Assembly (NCBI RefSeq): GCF_030867145.1
Contig: NC_134417.1
Coordinates: forward strand, 9,711,577-9,775,576
Length of the DNA stretch: 64,000 bases
Origin: Opisthocomus hoazin
Lineage: Eukaryota > Chordata > Aves > Opisthocomiformes > Opisthocomidae
Reading direction: 5' to 3'
Position numbers and translations under genes: made by a program. The notes below the pieces were generated by a model, which did not search any database, had not been told where the DNA came from, and saw only the letters and a list, made by a program, of their open reading frames with translations. Positions 43,616 to 57,900 of the stretch are shown in pieces. How positions within the stretch are numbered: the first letter of the stretch is position 1; each line of letters starts with the position of its first letter.

Positions 43616-46600
43616 TAAATACTTTGAAAAAAAACATGAGTGGCCTGGCAGAGTGAATGAACAGCGAGGGGCTCGGTCTCAGATATGGTAAATATGTGTA
43701 GACCAGTTGATTTCTAAGCAGCTTGCTGGTGAAAGCAGGACAGACCATTGGCCCATGTCAGGCTGCTAATTGCATGTGTTCTACATTGTGTAGACATGAG
43801 GCTGAATGGTTCTGCCTCCCTCAAAGGATGGGAGCATGTGGAGCATCTACAGCAGGTGTGGTTTGTAAGAAGAAGCTTAGGTGTTCGAAATAGGAGATGT
43901 AGTTCTAGTGGAAAATAGGTGTTCATCCCTTCGGTGCTTTTAGATGATTTTAGATGGACAGTGTGTACTTTGTGCAAAGATATCTTGGTGTGTGAGCTCT
44001 TGCAAGACAGAGACAGCCTCTCAGACCAAAACAGACTCTCCTTGAGTTGATGTTTTAAATGTGGTAAATTTTCAAAGCCCTCTAATTGCTGTTTGAGGTT
44101 TTACAAAATAAATATGTCTGTTATTTATGATTTCCTCACCATTCTGCAAGCTCTGAAGTCAGTAAAAATGTTGCATTCATTTAAAGGAAAATGGATCAAG
44201 CCCCTGATGGGCAGAACCCTGTAATGGTTCTTCTTGAATAATTCCATCAATTTTAATTGACAGTTAATGAGAGGAGCACTCGCATGACCTGGCCTTTTGT
44301 GCCAATGGGTAGCAATGGAATCGCTGCAGCCTCTTGAAGAGGAAAAGAAGATTGGATGGGATGTATATAAATATGTATTATATACACATTTGCATATCAA
44401 AAAATTGCATTTTACTGAGTAGAGGGACAAATTGTGTAATACAGGTAAATCATCCATCCAAATGCTAAACTTTTATATGCAAATAGATGGCTTGAGCACA
44501 AACTGATAGGAGGTCCTTTGAATCATTTCCCCCCAGCATGAATCTTCTGTATTTCAGTTTAAGTGATTAAATTTTATGCTATGTCTTGCGTTCTGTACAT
44601 CCAGGTATAACAGACATGTTGTGCTGTGAACGTTCCAGCGACGCCTCGGTAGTCTGGTAATTTTGATGGAATGTTAAATGGAAAAGAGCGGCACATACAA
44701 TTTGACAGAGGAGGGAGAAGAAGCAATGTAAAGCAAAGTTATGGCTGCTTTACATTCCAGGAAGTGGAATTTTCTGGATTGTCACTGATTTGGTTGGGAG
44801 GATAGAATAATGTGGTATTAAGGTGAATAATGAGAGCCCATGCAATGTGTATTTTGGTACCTTCCGGACTATTTCCTTGTCAGCTCAACTTCTGCATGAT
44901 GTTTAGGGGGATTCAAACTAGTAGGAAGTCAAAGGCATAGGCTGCTTATAGCAGGAGCTATACTATGCACAACTTTATGAGAGAAAATATTTTTCCTTGC
45001 AGCAAAATAAAGTAGGAGGGTTTTGTTTGTTTGTTTTAATTTATACTGGATGCACATTTTGTTTAATTCTTGCCATCTTTGTTTAGTGTTCATCTCTTTT
45101 TAGGTTACTAAATAGCTACATAAACTTCAAAATTTTCAACAGCAAAGGGTAGGGAGACCCGCCCCAAAATATTTCTTAATATGATGAAGAGGGAAGTTAA
45201 GTTCTAGTTATATGAAGCAGAGGAAGAACTTGAATCTGTCTCATCTGCTAAGTGAGTCCATACGAAAGTGCTAGTCAATAAATTGCTGATTTAAAGTAGT
45301 GAGATGGAGAGTACTTTCTCATCTTACATTAGTGGTTCTTCCCCACTGTGTTGGGGGAAGGAATCAACCAAATTTGTAAATATTTCTAATTTATTGAAAC
45401 TTCACTATTGTATTACTTTAGAATTGTCTGGAAAAATAAATTCCCCGGTTCTTGTGGCAACTTCTTAATCTGATTATAAGCTATGTTAAACTGTCAATGT
45501 ATACAGATGTATTTAAAATATAATCTAGAGAGTTGACAGCTAATCAGCTGTGCTCTGGCTAGCCTGTTTACATGCACTTTAGTATGTGTGATAATAAAAG
45601 TCACTAAGTGCCAGAACAGGTTTTGTTATGAATAAATTTCTTGGGGCATGAGAGAGTACGTTGTGTACCTACCTGGTTCTTTATAGTCCTCTAGCCAAGC
45701 TTCTCTGCCTAATTTGAATGGCGGTAACAGTATTTCCTACCTTGTGGTTGGTTTGTGTGGTTTTATTTATTGATCTTGGCAAAGTGATTTGATGAAGAGC
45801 TCTGAATAAGTGCAGATGACTTAGGGCTAAGCCAAGCCATGAAATTTTTGCTCATGCTAAACCGAGATCAGTGAGAACAGCGCTGTGCTCCTCAGATACA
45901 GAGTCAGAAGACACAAGGAAGATTATCAGCAATATAGTGGGTTTATTGGAGGAACAGCATGTATATGTATGTGGATTGGAGACATCAACATTTCTTGGAT
46001 ATTGTGTTCTTCTGTGGGAAACCATGTTTGCAGTGGTCCCCTCTACTACTTCCCCACTTGGCTTATCTCAGTAACATTGAGAGGATAAACAATATCCATC
46101 TGAGGACACAAAGTAGGAAAAACACCTTAGGAAATCTTGGAAAATGTTGTCTTCGAGTCTTTTTCTCTGTCTTTTTCCTCTGTAAACTAGGAGAGGGAAA
46201 ACAAGATATTTGTGATCAACCCTTGGTTAGGAAAACTAAAAGCAATGGCAGACCATTTTTTACTAAAGGAACCATGATATCTGAAGTCACTTAGGCTGAC
46301 TGCAGTTGAGTCTGCTCCGTGTAGTAACCTCCGCAGATTCATCCAAGACCTTGTTGTCTATTAAAACACAGCAGTCAGGAAAGGTAACGTAGAATTATTG
46401 ATTTCTTCTTTGCTATGTACTATTTTCCTTATGTCTTTACCTTATCTTGGTAGGTATTTATATTATCTCTAATTCCTGATAGGGTGGCCCAGATAGCAAG
46501 TGGTGCACATGTGCAGCGATAACAGTGTTACCAGTTCGGAGACTACCAACAGCTGAAAACAATCTCCTTAGCAACAAGTGAGAAATCCCCCGTGATTAAC

Positions 46601-49600
46601 CACAGGTAGATCTTGAGCAGGAGAGGGGGTTCCAGCAAACACTCTCCTTGTGCTAGTGGGAATCAAAATAAAGCAGCTGTAAGTCTTTGGCATCTACTGA
46701 AAATTACCTAATAGTCTGATTATTGAATTTTTGAGAAGCTATTCAATATTAGTCTTCAGATGGTCTGTTTAAGATGAAGGCTGATCATGTATATTAACAG
46801 TGCAATAATGAGTAATTTATTATCTAAAAAAGTGGTGGTATTCACACACAACACTATTTGGAAGCAGCTGTTATTTACCTAAATCATCTCATAACAATGC
46901 TGAATGACTTAAAAGTTCATTGAAATGCATTAGTCTCCGCAGTTTGGAAACAAGATCTGAAAAATGACCTAAAAAAAAAAAAGCCATTTGATCGTACGTT
47001 TTGCCTTCGTAAGGATACATTGTGTTGTGTTTCTTCAGTAGCACTGATGTACCTTCAGTGTAATTGCTATCTCATCGTGTGTGGTTCTGATAGGTTAATT
47101 GTGGGGAAAAATGTATGGATCTATTGTACCTTGCAGGGGATAAAACACGTTGTATTGGATTAGAAAAAAAAGCAACTAGTCTTTGTCTGATCTTGCTGGG
47201 CTGAGTCAGCTGATCTGATCTGAATTTCTGACCTAATTTTAGTACGGTACTTAGCAATCATGTGTAGAAAATAAGATTAATGTGCTGATTGGTAGTTGAG
47301 AGCAAGCCACAATAAATATGTTGGTATATATATATTTTGGGCCTATTTTTTAGACCTGTCTTCTTCCATCTTTTATTCATCTGGGCTCACTTGATCATTG
47401 TCTGTTCAGGTGGCTGTGTCCAGACCAAGAGAACATACTGGCATATTGCCCACAGGGCTTATACATTGCAAACGAAGTTACGAAGTAGCATCATTTTCAC
47501 TGGCAATAAAGTTGCAGTACTGTGAGATGTACATTTGCCATGATACATTATCTGCCGTAGGCAGCATTTCTGGGAAAGAAGGTAGATTTGCCTCAGCTGT
47601 TATAGGTGCCAGGGAAAAGGTGAGTATTTTGAGTTTACATAGGGCATCTGTTAGAATGAGCAGTGGTTTTCTGACTCATCCCTATTTGAAATACATATAT
47701 TTAGATACTTCTATCTATTATACATAGTCTTCTGTGGATACTTCACCAGTGCTTTTTTTAATTGTATAAATACAAAATCTTGTTAAACAAATAATGAACC
47801 CTCCTCCTTCTCTGAAGGCTGAGGCATGTTGCGTTAATCATAGGGAGTGGCTGAGATTGTACACTTTCATAGGAGATGCATGCTTTCAAAGTTTTGGCTT
47901 CTAGTTTTTAGGTGCCATTTAAGCTACTGTTTCTGTCAGGGGTGTCATCATTTTGATTTGTAACACTATGAAGATGTGACTGCTCTGGTGTAAAGCTGAT
48001 GGAGTTAGTGGGCATGAATTTTTACCTGCCAAATCCTGGATTTAGCCATCAAACTATTTATTTCTACTTCTAATGGTTTCCCTTACTTGCAGCATTCATT
48101 CCCAGCGCCTAAATGGCTCTGTGGAAAGCCTTGTTTCTGCTTGTTGAGGGAAGTATCCAGACAGATGCTGTCAAGAGGAGGAGCTTTTAGGAGCACTGCT
48201 CTGTGCTAAAGCTAGCATAAATGGACCAGCCAGCCAGTGGCAGAGTTAAGCTCTTGTAATAAAGAAGGAATTGTAACAAACAGCTGTCATCTTAACCTCT
48301 CCTTCCTTTGGCACATCAAATATTGAAGACTAACGTATCAGCAAAAGTAAGATTATATTTTTCTTTTGCTCTATTTTTTTTTGAGGTTGTGGAAGTAATT
48401 AAATTAAGGTATTCTGTCTGTGGTTTTCTGTAGTTTCTGCCCTTAGGTTCCTTCTCAAACAAGACATAAGTTATGTGTCCTTCAGCTAAAAGTTAAGTGT
48501 TATCAAGCGTGGGTGACAGCAAGCAAATATAAAACTATTTCCATGCATGAGATTATTCACTGCCAAAAGCTCTCTTCAGCTGAGAAAATGTGTGTAATCT
48601 TAGAATATATGGACATGCTGAGATGTTGCTACCAGAAGATTTCTACCAGAATCAAAAATAATCAAAATAAAAGAATTTCATTATGAACTTACTGTTTATA
48701 ATAATATACTATTTATAATAGTATCTTGAAATCACAAAAATACTTGAGGTGAAAAAATGCTTAAAGTGCTGTTTGCTCTTTTTCTGAACATTTCTCTGTA
48801 GCTGAAATTTTGCACAGTGAACTATACATTTCTAAGTTTGCAGAAGTAATTATGCTTGCTGGATTACAATATGCTTACAGCCAGACCTTCAAGAAAAATG
48901 TGAAGGATGTGCGATAAATATTTTGGATTATGGTGAAGGGCTCTGTTGAAAAACCTGCAAGCACGTTACTGAGATGTTATAAATTACAAGCTTGTGAACC
49001 TGTTGTTATTGTTTTGGTGTGTCAGTGTGTGTTTTTTGTGGAGGGTTTTGTGGTTTTTTGGTCTTTTATTTTTTTCATTCAGATATGAGTTCTCTTGGTA
49101 AATGTGATTTTTGTATATGAGGTCAGTTATATGTGCTCCTTTAATCAAAGGGTATGCATTATGAGGAACCTTAGCTGTGGCACTGGTTGTTTTCTTTATC
49201 TTCCTGCTGGACGTGTTGCAGACTCATTTCATCCTAGATTAAATTACTGCTGTGATACTGCCTTTACAGTGGAAGCGGATGATGAGGTGTGATAGAAACT
49301 AATTTTACTATGATATCAAAACCTTTTCTCTTGAAAATATTGTAGGATCTCTTTTGAAGTTGGGTTGATGTAGAAAGAGTAACATTAATAGGTTTTTTTC
49401 ATCAAGAATAAGTAAAATGGTTGTGCAGTCAGTGACCTCCAAATGTATTTTTGTTGCATTTATAAGTAAACAGATGTGATGATCTAGCCAACAAATCCTC
49501 CCTTCCAAATGCTCATATCCATATGGCTGTCTGTATTATTGCCACAGAAAATAAACAACAAACACAATGCAAACTATATTATATTGCTGTTGCTGTTACT

Positions 49601-52600
49601 CTGAGAAGTTTTTATTTTAGGACAGTCATGCAATAAATGTCACTTATATTTTACCATAGACACACTGATAGCCTGCTTGGTAATCCCAAGTGCCAAGGAA
49701 ATAAAGCAGAAATCATTATCAGTTTGGTATCTAAATCTAGTTGTTATTGTCAATAGATCTCCCATGATTTTAGGGCTCCTGCCTGTAACTTCTACTCTTT
49801 TTGGGGAAGGTATATGATCCCTTCATCATTCCACAAATCGCTCAGATGTATACTGACCCACCATGTAAGTGGATGCATTTTTGCCCAGGATCCATCTGCT
49901 ATACTTAAAAGCATATTTGGAAGTGCGGGGTCATAGAGAGCCCAGAGGAATTCTATATGGGTTACAGACCCTTTTTCTTCTTCTTGTGAAAATCCAGTCT
50001 GAGTGGCTCCATGCTATTGGTATTCACAGGCTGACCACCTGTGTAAATGAGTGAGCTGGCCTTGCTCCAATTCCACTTGGGCTCGTGTTCACATACAACC
50101 TGCAGGCTGGTGCCTCCTTGGCAGACGGAGTCATTCTGGAGGAGGTCTCTTGTACCGCTGGGAGACAGTCCTTGACATTCCAATGCTGAAAGATGCTGGG
50201 GGGCATATTGATCTCAATGTCCAGTTTTTAGTCTTTCATTCTCATCCCATTTTCCTATTTTTTTTTCTTACTATCTCTTTATTACTCTTTAACTATAGGA
50301 TGTGGGACTGTAATTATATCCTGGTAGTTAAAATTATCTAGCACTGCCTTTAACCAAAAAGCCTCCCTTACCAAGACAGAGATGCATGTAGAGCTGTGGG
50401 GAAATAGATATTTTGCACAATCCTCTAGGGTTCTGCTGGTGCTGCTATTTCTAGTCGAAGGTTTGCATTTGCTTGGAAAATATCTTCAAGTATATTATCA
50501 AATTGCATAGAGTAGGGCATAAATAAATAAAAACTCTTATTGTGAAGCTGGATTAAAAAAAAGGAAGACTGTTCTGAAGCATGCTCAGATAGTCTTTATA
50601 ACTAAGCTAGATTTGGCTTCATTAATGGAGAAATACATTCAGTAAAATAGCACAATTAATATGCCAGTAACATTGACAAAGTCTAGCCTAGGACTGCTGG
50701 CAAAGTTGAAGCATTGATCTGTTCTGGTTCAAGGCTTCCAGTAACCAAAAAGTACTCCATGCTGACGTTCACTGACACCTGACAAATGTAATTGCCTGTG
50801 ACCTGAATTAGGAACTCATGTTACAACCTGAAGGACAGGTACTTGTACAGAAGACGTGCAGAAAGTAGTCTCATGACCTGTAAGTAGCAAAATTACAGCT
50901 AGCCACCCTCCTACATGTACACACATGCAGGTTCAGCCACATGCACTTTGGAAATTTTGCCAAAATCGTCTGTAATAAACACTGGGAACATGCGCACCGG
51001 TCTGAGAACCAGTAGAACTGAAGGTCTGTGCTAGCATTAGTATAATATGAGTGAATCTTTCTGTGCCTTCAGGAAAATCTATTGTTTAATATTACCTCTT
51101 CATAAAGTTGAAGTAAAACAAACATGATCTTTGAGCAAAACAGCTCAATGCATTGCTCTTCCCAGGGCCATAAATCACAGCTGTATTTTCCTGCCGTTAA
51201 TAATAATAAAGATTACTTCATGCCCCACCCAGCTGTCAGGCGTTTGTTCCCTTTTCATGCTCTTCTTCTCTGCACCCTTCTGACAGGTTCTGCACACTTT
51301 TATTTCTTTATTTATTTTCCTCCACAGGAAAGCACAAACATAGTATGGTGCTTGATAATTTAATGGGGATGTTTATTTTCTTAGCCTAAAGAAAAGAGTC
51401 TGCTCTTGGGTATACCCCTGAGAGTTGAGGATGTTGGTACAGACCACCTCTGTGACTGAAGCATCTGGTGATGGGCACCTTGTTGCCGAGTTATGCTAGA
51501 TCAGTGGCTACAATTTATACAAAAACAGGAACGTGCATGTGTACCGATTAGATTTTTATGTGATTGGATTGAAATGGGAATAAGGAGAGATTAGAGAAGA
51601 AATGGACTGCAGAGACATTACTAGCTGCAGGTTTTACTGTTAGTTGGAGATGCCTTTTATTTTTCCTTCTGGGTTTCCACTCTATTTTGACTTGTAATCC
51701 TAAGTGAAGTCAATTCAAAAATATTAAAAAAAAAACCCAAAACAAACAAACTAGGTGTGAAACCAACCAAACAAAAAACCACCCCCACTGTGTGGAGTGA
51801 GTCCTCAGCACAGGGCCTTCATCAATGCCATGGAGCCAGCAGCTACCTCCTGTGCCGTGGTAGAGCTGGCATGGGGGCTGGCAGTGCCACAGGCTGCAAG
51901 TCAGCAAAGAGAGCTGGTTTGGTCCCATAGAAGGCAGTCGTAAGTCAAATTGTTTTTTGTTTTATTTTTTATTGCACAGTACCCAAGGACCCCAAATGGA
52001 AATTAGATTCCTCTGAAATACTAACCCAGTGCACGCACGCAGCACAAAGCCAGCTCACAGCATGAGCTGAAATTGTACCCAACCGGTGACTAAAGGGACA
52101 GCTGAAGAGTTAGGGGACTGCTCATTTCCCTCCCTATATTAGTAAAGCAAAGAATAAACTGAAGTGTATCCCCAGTGGCTGTGATGAATTACATCCAGCA
52201 GTACTCTCTGAAAGCTAGAGAGAAACAAACGCTTCCAGTAGACTCTGGCAGATGCTTCTGGAACGTGTCAAGATTGAGAGGGCCACAAGCCAGCTAAAAC
52301 CTACAGAAATGTTCCTGCCAGCAAGTATGTTACTTGACAAAATCGTAACATTTTAAAGATCAAAAATTAGAGTAACTGTAGGGTTTACCATAAATTAAGA
52401 AGATTTACCTGAGTTTAATCCATTTCTCCTTTTGGTGGATTATATAGGGCATATCTCACCAGTAGATCCTCTGTTAGCTGAGGGCACTTTAGTTATTAAG
52501 TTGAGATCACATGTTAGGAGCCATTAAGTGAATTGCTTTGTACAGCCTTTCCCTGAATGCTAGGGCAAATGCAGTATTTCATACCCTTAGCTAATTTCAT

Positions 52601-52932
52601 GCTGTAATTTAATTTCTGAAACATACTTTTAATTGAATCTTTAAAGACAAAAGGAAACTGCTGAGTCCTTTAGTATTGCAAAAGAGATTGTTTAAAAATG
52701 TAGCTCATCTAGAGAATAATCTTCTATAATTAAACGTAAAGTTTGTTTTGCTTCTCTGCATGCAGCTATGGAGAAGAAAATTCCTGCTGTCTGAAGAAAG
52801 CGCAGGGCTGAAAGAGAAGTATTGGGAATGTGGGAAGTTCGTTATTTTATGCTCAGCTTTGTAAACTCTGACATGAGACAATCCTGCAGCCCTCCACAAT
52901 GTGCAAGTCTGAGTAAGTGAACGAAGAGAGGC

Positions 52933-52990
52933 TAATTAAAAAATTAATTTTAATTTTAATTAATTTTAATTAATTTTTTTAATTAATTTT
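52933..52990. repeat. A/T-only tandem block
   Basis: Fifty-eight consecutive bases contain only A and T, built from repeats of TAATTTTAAT and TTAATTAA-like units. It is largely self-complementary and holds several TAATTA cores. It could arise by slippage, form cruciforms or bind homeodomain or AT-hook proteins. No function is shown. Confidence 0.85.
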
Positions 52991-54903
52991 GTCTGCTAAC
53001 ACCAAAATCACGTTAGTAGGAACTCTGACTAGTGATCTCATTTTTCTAATTTTTGGTAGAGATGAACTTGAGAGAGATGTCAGCGATTTTGTAATAAACA
53101 AAACTGAGTAGCACAACAAAACCACATATTTGCATCTTCCAACTGCATCTAGTATTTTAGTGGTTAGATTTTTATATTTATCTTCCATAAGCAGACAGAT
53201 TCAAGCTAGTTTAAGTAAAAATCCATATAATCTGTTATGCAATTTTGTTATGGGAAAAATATCTTGATTGGATCAGTAGTGATGCAGGTCTTCGATTTTA
53301 TGGTCATCCAATTAAAAATAATAGCAATCAACGCTAAATGCAGCACAGTCTAATGGAGAGGAAATCTCGGAGCATTGCTTTGTGTTTCCATATTCTGATT
53401 CCTTTAAATCAGCAAGCGATTTGCAGTGGAGATTTTCCCTTTTAATGCTATTGGAGTGAAACCTATGATACACAGTGGAAGTGAGATTTGTATGAGGACA
53501 TGAAGAATGTAAGTGGAGTAGGAAGCATAAGGTTAAAAAAGAGAAGGATCTGAAATCAACCCATGAAGCCCCAATATGGTATCTTCTAATAAAGAGAAAG
53601 AAGAAAAGCGACATCTTCACATGCTGGGAGAGCTCTGCGCTTCCAGATGCCCTGAGTTGGTAGTAATACAAGGCATGAATGGTGCCGTAGGTTTCGAGAC
53701 CAGCCCCATCTAAGTGATGGAAGAGTTTGGAAGTCAGTGTAGGGGTGGGGGGAATCCATTTGCATTTAACTGAAATTTAATTGTTATTTGGTTTTCTTGC
53801 TGGAAGGAAATACTGAGAGAATCAATTGTCTTTTCAATACAGGTTATCTCTTTTCAAGCACTTTTATGAGAAGCATGGAGACAAAGGGCTAACTTTTTTA
53901 TTAAAAATTCCAATTGTGTTGAGGTCTGCCTGCTTTAGCTAATTGCTCAGAAGCTCAGGCACTCATTCTTTATGGTTAAGTTCCTCATAATTTTTCTGCT
54001 TGAAGGTTGTTTGTTCTGTAGTATCAGAAATTTTTTCAGGACTTGGATATCTTTTCTCTTGGAGCAGTAGCACATGTGAAAATGACCTGAACATGCCTTA
54101 AATGCTGAAGGTCAAGGTATGCCAAAGATCTTTGGGCATTTCATGGTAGGTCCTGACACCATTTTGAGGTTCCTAAAGTGCAGGAGTGGTGTGCCTTGCT
54201 GGAACTGACCTCATTCAGGTAAAACCATTCACAGGAATAGAATCATCTCTGTAAACCTGGCTTTGGTTTGCAAGTAGCTCCAGCCATATCCTGTCACCGA
54301 GTTGGGAACAGCAGCCTGTACAATGCAGGTCTTTATCAGTCTATTGTGTTAGCAAGAAGTTTAATTTTGGTACCAGCTGTTAAAACTCTGTTGTTAAGTT
54401 TTCTGCCTCAGTGTCAGCAACATTTTTCACAAGAATCTCTCGTGTTGACTGTCAGGCTGTGGATTACCACATAAAAAAAGCAATGACCGAATTTTAGAGA
54501 TGGCTTGACAAATTTTTTGTTATTTCACTGGAACTGTCGTCCCTCGTTCCTCTCTCTACCAGTTGCATCTGTGTTTTCAGGGCTGAAGCAGAAATACAAT
54601 TTTCTGTGTATTTAAATGGAAAACTGTACTGAAATTCATGTGCTACAACATATGCCAAATATGCAGCTGCTTTCAAAGACTGAACTGATAGTGCTTGTGT
54701 TACATGGCTATTGTTTTGAGATTAGAAGTTTTTAATCAGCATATCACAAATACTGTTTAACATATAATTTAAATTGTTTCAGCTTTGTCTGAACTGTTAG
54801 GCTAAGCAAATCACAGCTTTTTTTCCTACGAAATCATATTCCTGCGTTGTTAATCTGAATTCTGCTATGTCTGTGATGAAGCAGATGAAGAACTGCATAT
54901 GTA

Positions 54904-54917
54904 CTTGCCATGGCAAC
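54904..54917. promoter_or_regulatory. Candidate RFX X-box
   Basis: CTTGCCATGGCAAC contains the perfect 12-base palindrome TTGCCATGGCAA (54905-54916). It matches the RFX-factor X-box (GTTGCCATGGCAAC) at all but the first base. RFX factors bind such sites in promoters and enhancers of ciliary and some immune genes. Here it lies deep in the presumed intron, about 11 kb after the coding exon. Occupancy cannot be judged from sequence. Confidence 0.5.
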
Positions 54918-57900
54918 CCCTGTATCACATGACACACGCTAGTTCAGCCAAAGAGCTTCATGGTTTATTAAACAGGCACGCACAGACCCAGACACATACC
55001 ATTTTGCCATGTGACTGCTCCAGCCTTGGCAGCTTTTTAAAGGGAAACTGTATCTGAGCATCGTAGTGTTTTCATCAGCATCATCTTGCCCAAGTTCCTT
55101 CCTCTCCTCTTGGATTCTGTGTTGAGTTTCTAACAAAAGGTTAACAAGACTCTGCTTGTAGGTATTTTCTTCTGCTTGTCTTTCCTTTGGTAAAAATCTA
55201 TGTGCAAAGGTAAAATAGTGGGGGGAGGGGATTTGTGGTTTTTTTTGTTGGTTTTTTTTTTTAATTAGAAATTAAGGGGCTCTTTAGTGCAGTTGAGTGA
55301 ACTATATACTGCTTTTTTTTGGACACATTTTCTGCTCTCACCTCCTGTGGGCTTTTACTAGATTTCAGGACAATAAATGAGGACAAAAAAACCCCTGGTG
55401 CATTCCATTATCAACAAAGCATTCCCAAAACATTTGCCTGAAAACACCTTTGCTTGTTGCTGCTTAAGACCTTCTTAGACCTGATGATGATGATGACAAT
55501 GATCTCTAACTCCTCACCCAGCAAGATGTAGCCTGATACAAGTTTTTCCTAACTTTGCTTATTTAAGAGAAGTTACAGGTGGCATTTGATTAGCAAATCT
55601 GAGGGGCTGCAGCCTCAGGGGAATGAGTGTTGGGGAGCAAAGAGAAGTTAAGGAGAACAGCAGAAATGCAGTCTTGCTATGATTCCATGGCTAAAGGGCA
55701 GGTGCAGTGTATGCTGCTGCTGGTGCCACCTCTGCTACCCACTGGCACTGTTCTTGAGGAGAAGCACACTTCTGTACTCAGAGAGGAGCTGCTGGAAAAC
55801 CGATTCTTCACCAAAAAAGCACGCAGTGGAGAGGCATCCTGTTCCCATTCTGTTTGCCTTTGCTTTGTTGGATGCCTGACTGAAGAGGCATGTTTTTTCT
55901 TTCTTATCTTGTTGGAACCTGAGTTTTTTGTCACAAGCACTTCATTTGAACCCAGATACATCGGCAGGCACCTGACTAAAATGGAGGACAACACTCTGTA
56001 CAGCAACAAAACATTGTGAAAAGGCTGTATTAGTCTTAATTAGGAATTGTCCCCCGCCAAACCCCGAAGTTATTTAGTCTCCTATGTCTGCTGTGGAGAT
56101 GCAATATACCAAGAGCTATAGAGAGACCAACTTTCAAGCCCATGTGCTGAAATTAATAATTTTTGTGATTTATGTTGTTACTTTTGAACTTAAGGAAAAT
56201 CTATTTTCAATGTCCGGTTGCAGTCTGTCAGATTTTCATCTTAATTTCCGAAGTAATCAGCCAAGGTGCAAATACTTATAATTAATGCTATTCAGTGAGA
56301 GACTGCTGGTTCCTTGTGTTCAAATTAGTTTATTCTTTGGTTACCATTTTGGAGATGATCCATGATAAGGGAGCAATAATCTGCTTTGGGAGTTAATTTA
56401 GAGAGGTATCTGTACATAAATTGACCATTAAACATAGAAGCAGTATTATGTTCATTATCAGGGACACAGATAAGAAAGGTGCTCTCTCCTGAAGTGTGTA
56501 TCCATCATCTCTGCCAGCAATTGTACAAGGATTCTAATGAAAAATCAGCATTTGAGTAAGGAGACATTTTAAGATGGTGTGTAATAAAAAGTCTTTTGGC
56601 AGGATAAGGTATTTTATGTTACTGGTTTAATTGTATTTTATGACCATACTGATTTTTCAGCATCTTTAATTACTCTGTTATTAACACCTGCTCTGAGATT
56701 ATTAAGAGGGAAAGAGAAATTAGAGTAATTTCTTTCCTAGGAAGGCACTGAACAAAGGCCATGTCCACTCCACTGAAATGTAGTGAAGATTTTTACAACC
56801 ACTCCTAGCAGTCTGCTACCGCTGTGTAGTCCTGGGTCTGCAGAAGTGGAGTAGTGGCAGCAAAATTTCCCCTTACATGTGCAGTGAAAGAACTGACTTT
56901 TCAGAATTCCTTCATGCCTACAAGTGGGGTTGCAGTTTCAAAAGAAATTACCAAAATCAAATAAATTCTGAGAAACTGGCCCAAACCTCTCTGGTATTCC
57001 AGAATTTCAAATTGCGTTTCTTCAGTTAAATAATGAGGAGTTCTGCTATCTGAAGGTTTGTATTTAAACCACAGGTTTCTATACTGTGTTTGTTTGCAAT
57101 TACAGCAAAAGAAAAGGCTATTTAGGCTCATGACAAAATATTTTGACTAGCCTCTTCCTACTTACTCATTTGTTTGTCCTCGCTATATGTTTATTGTGAA
57201 TTGTCTTCCCAAGAGATTATAAACAAGATGGTAGCTTTCACTAGCTGATCTTTGCTGTCATTTAATGATGGGCTGATCCAGGAAGTTCTGTACAAAAGAG
57301 ATTTGTTAGATTGAGTCTAAAATATGTGGAAATAATGTCATTACCAGAAGAAATCAGAAAAAAAAAGGCCCAGTAACTTCATTGCAAGACAGTTAAGGTT
57401 GCTAAGAGACAGAATGTAATTATCTGCCAATTTGTTTACCATTCTTAAACACTTAGAAGGGCGAGAGCTGTGGACTGCCCTGACTTCTAAGCTATGCGCA
57501 ACATGAGCCGAATGCATTTTGCTGCCAAATGCAGTTTTAAGAAGGGCATTTGAAAATGACAGGAAAGCTTTAATTTTGACCTGTGTTTTTTTTTCTAAAT
57601 GTAGAATATCTGTTACTTACATTTCCTTCTCACTCCGGAAATCTACAGATATTGCATGTATTTTAACTGATAATACAGAAAATGTGAAGAGATGAAATAT
57701 ATACAACCATACAGTTTTTCTAGTGGAAGACTTACAACTACACTTTCTTGAAAATGAAATGTTCTTACTTTAATAGTATCAGTGTTCAGTATTCCTGTAT
57801 TATGATTCCATTATTGATGTATACTGATGTTATTTTAAGGTTGACCAGCATGAGTCATTGGTCCATTTTATGTTTCTTTTGCTAAAATCTTTTGTGTTGT

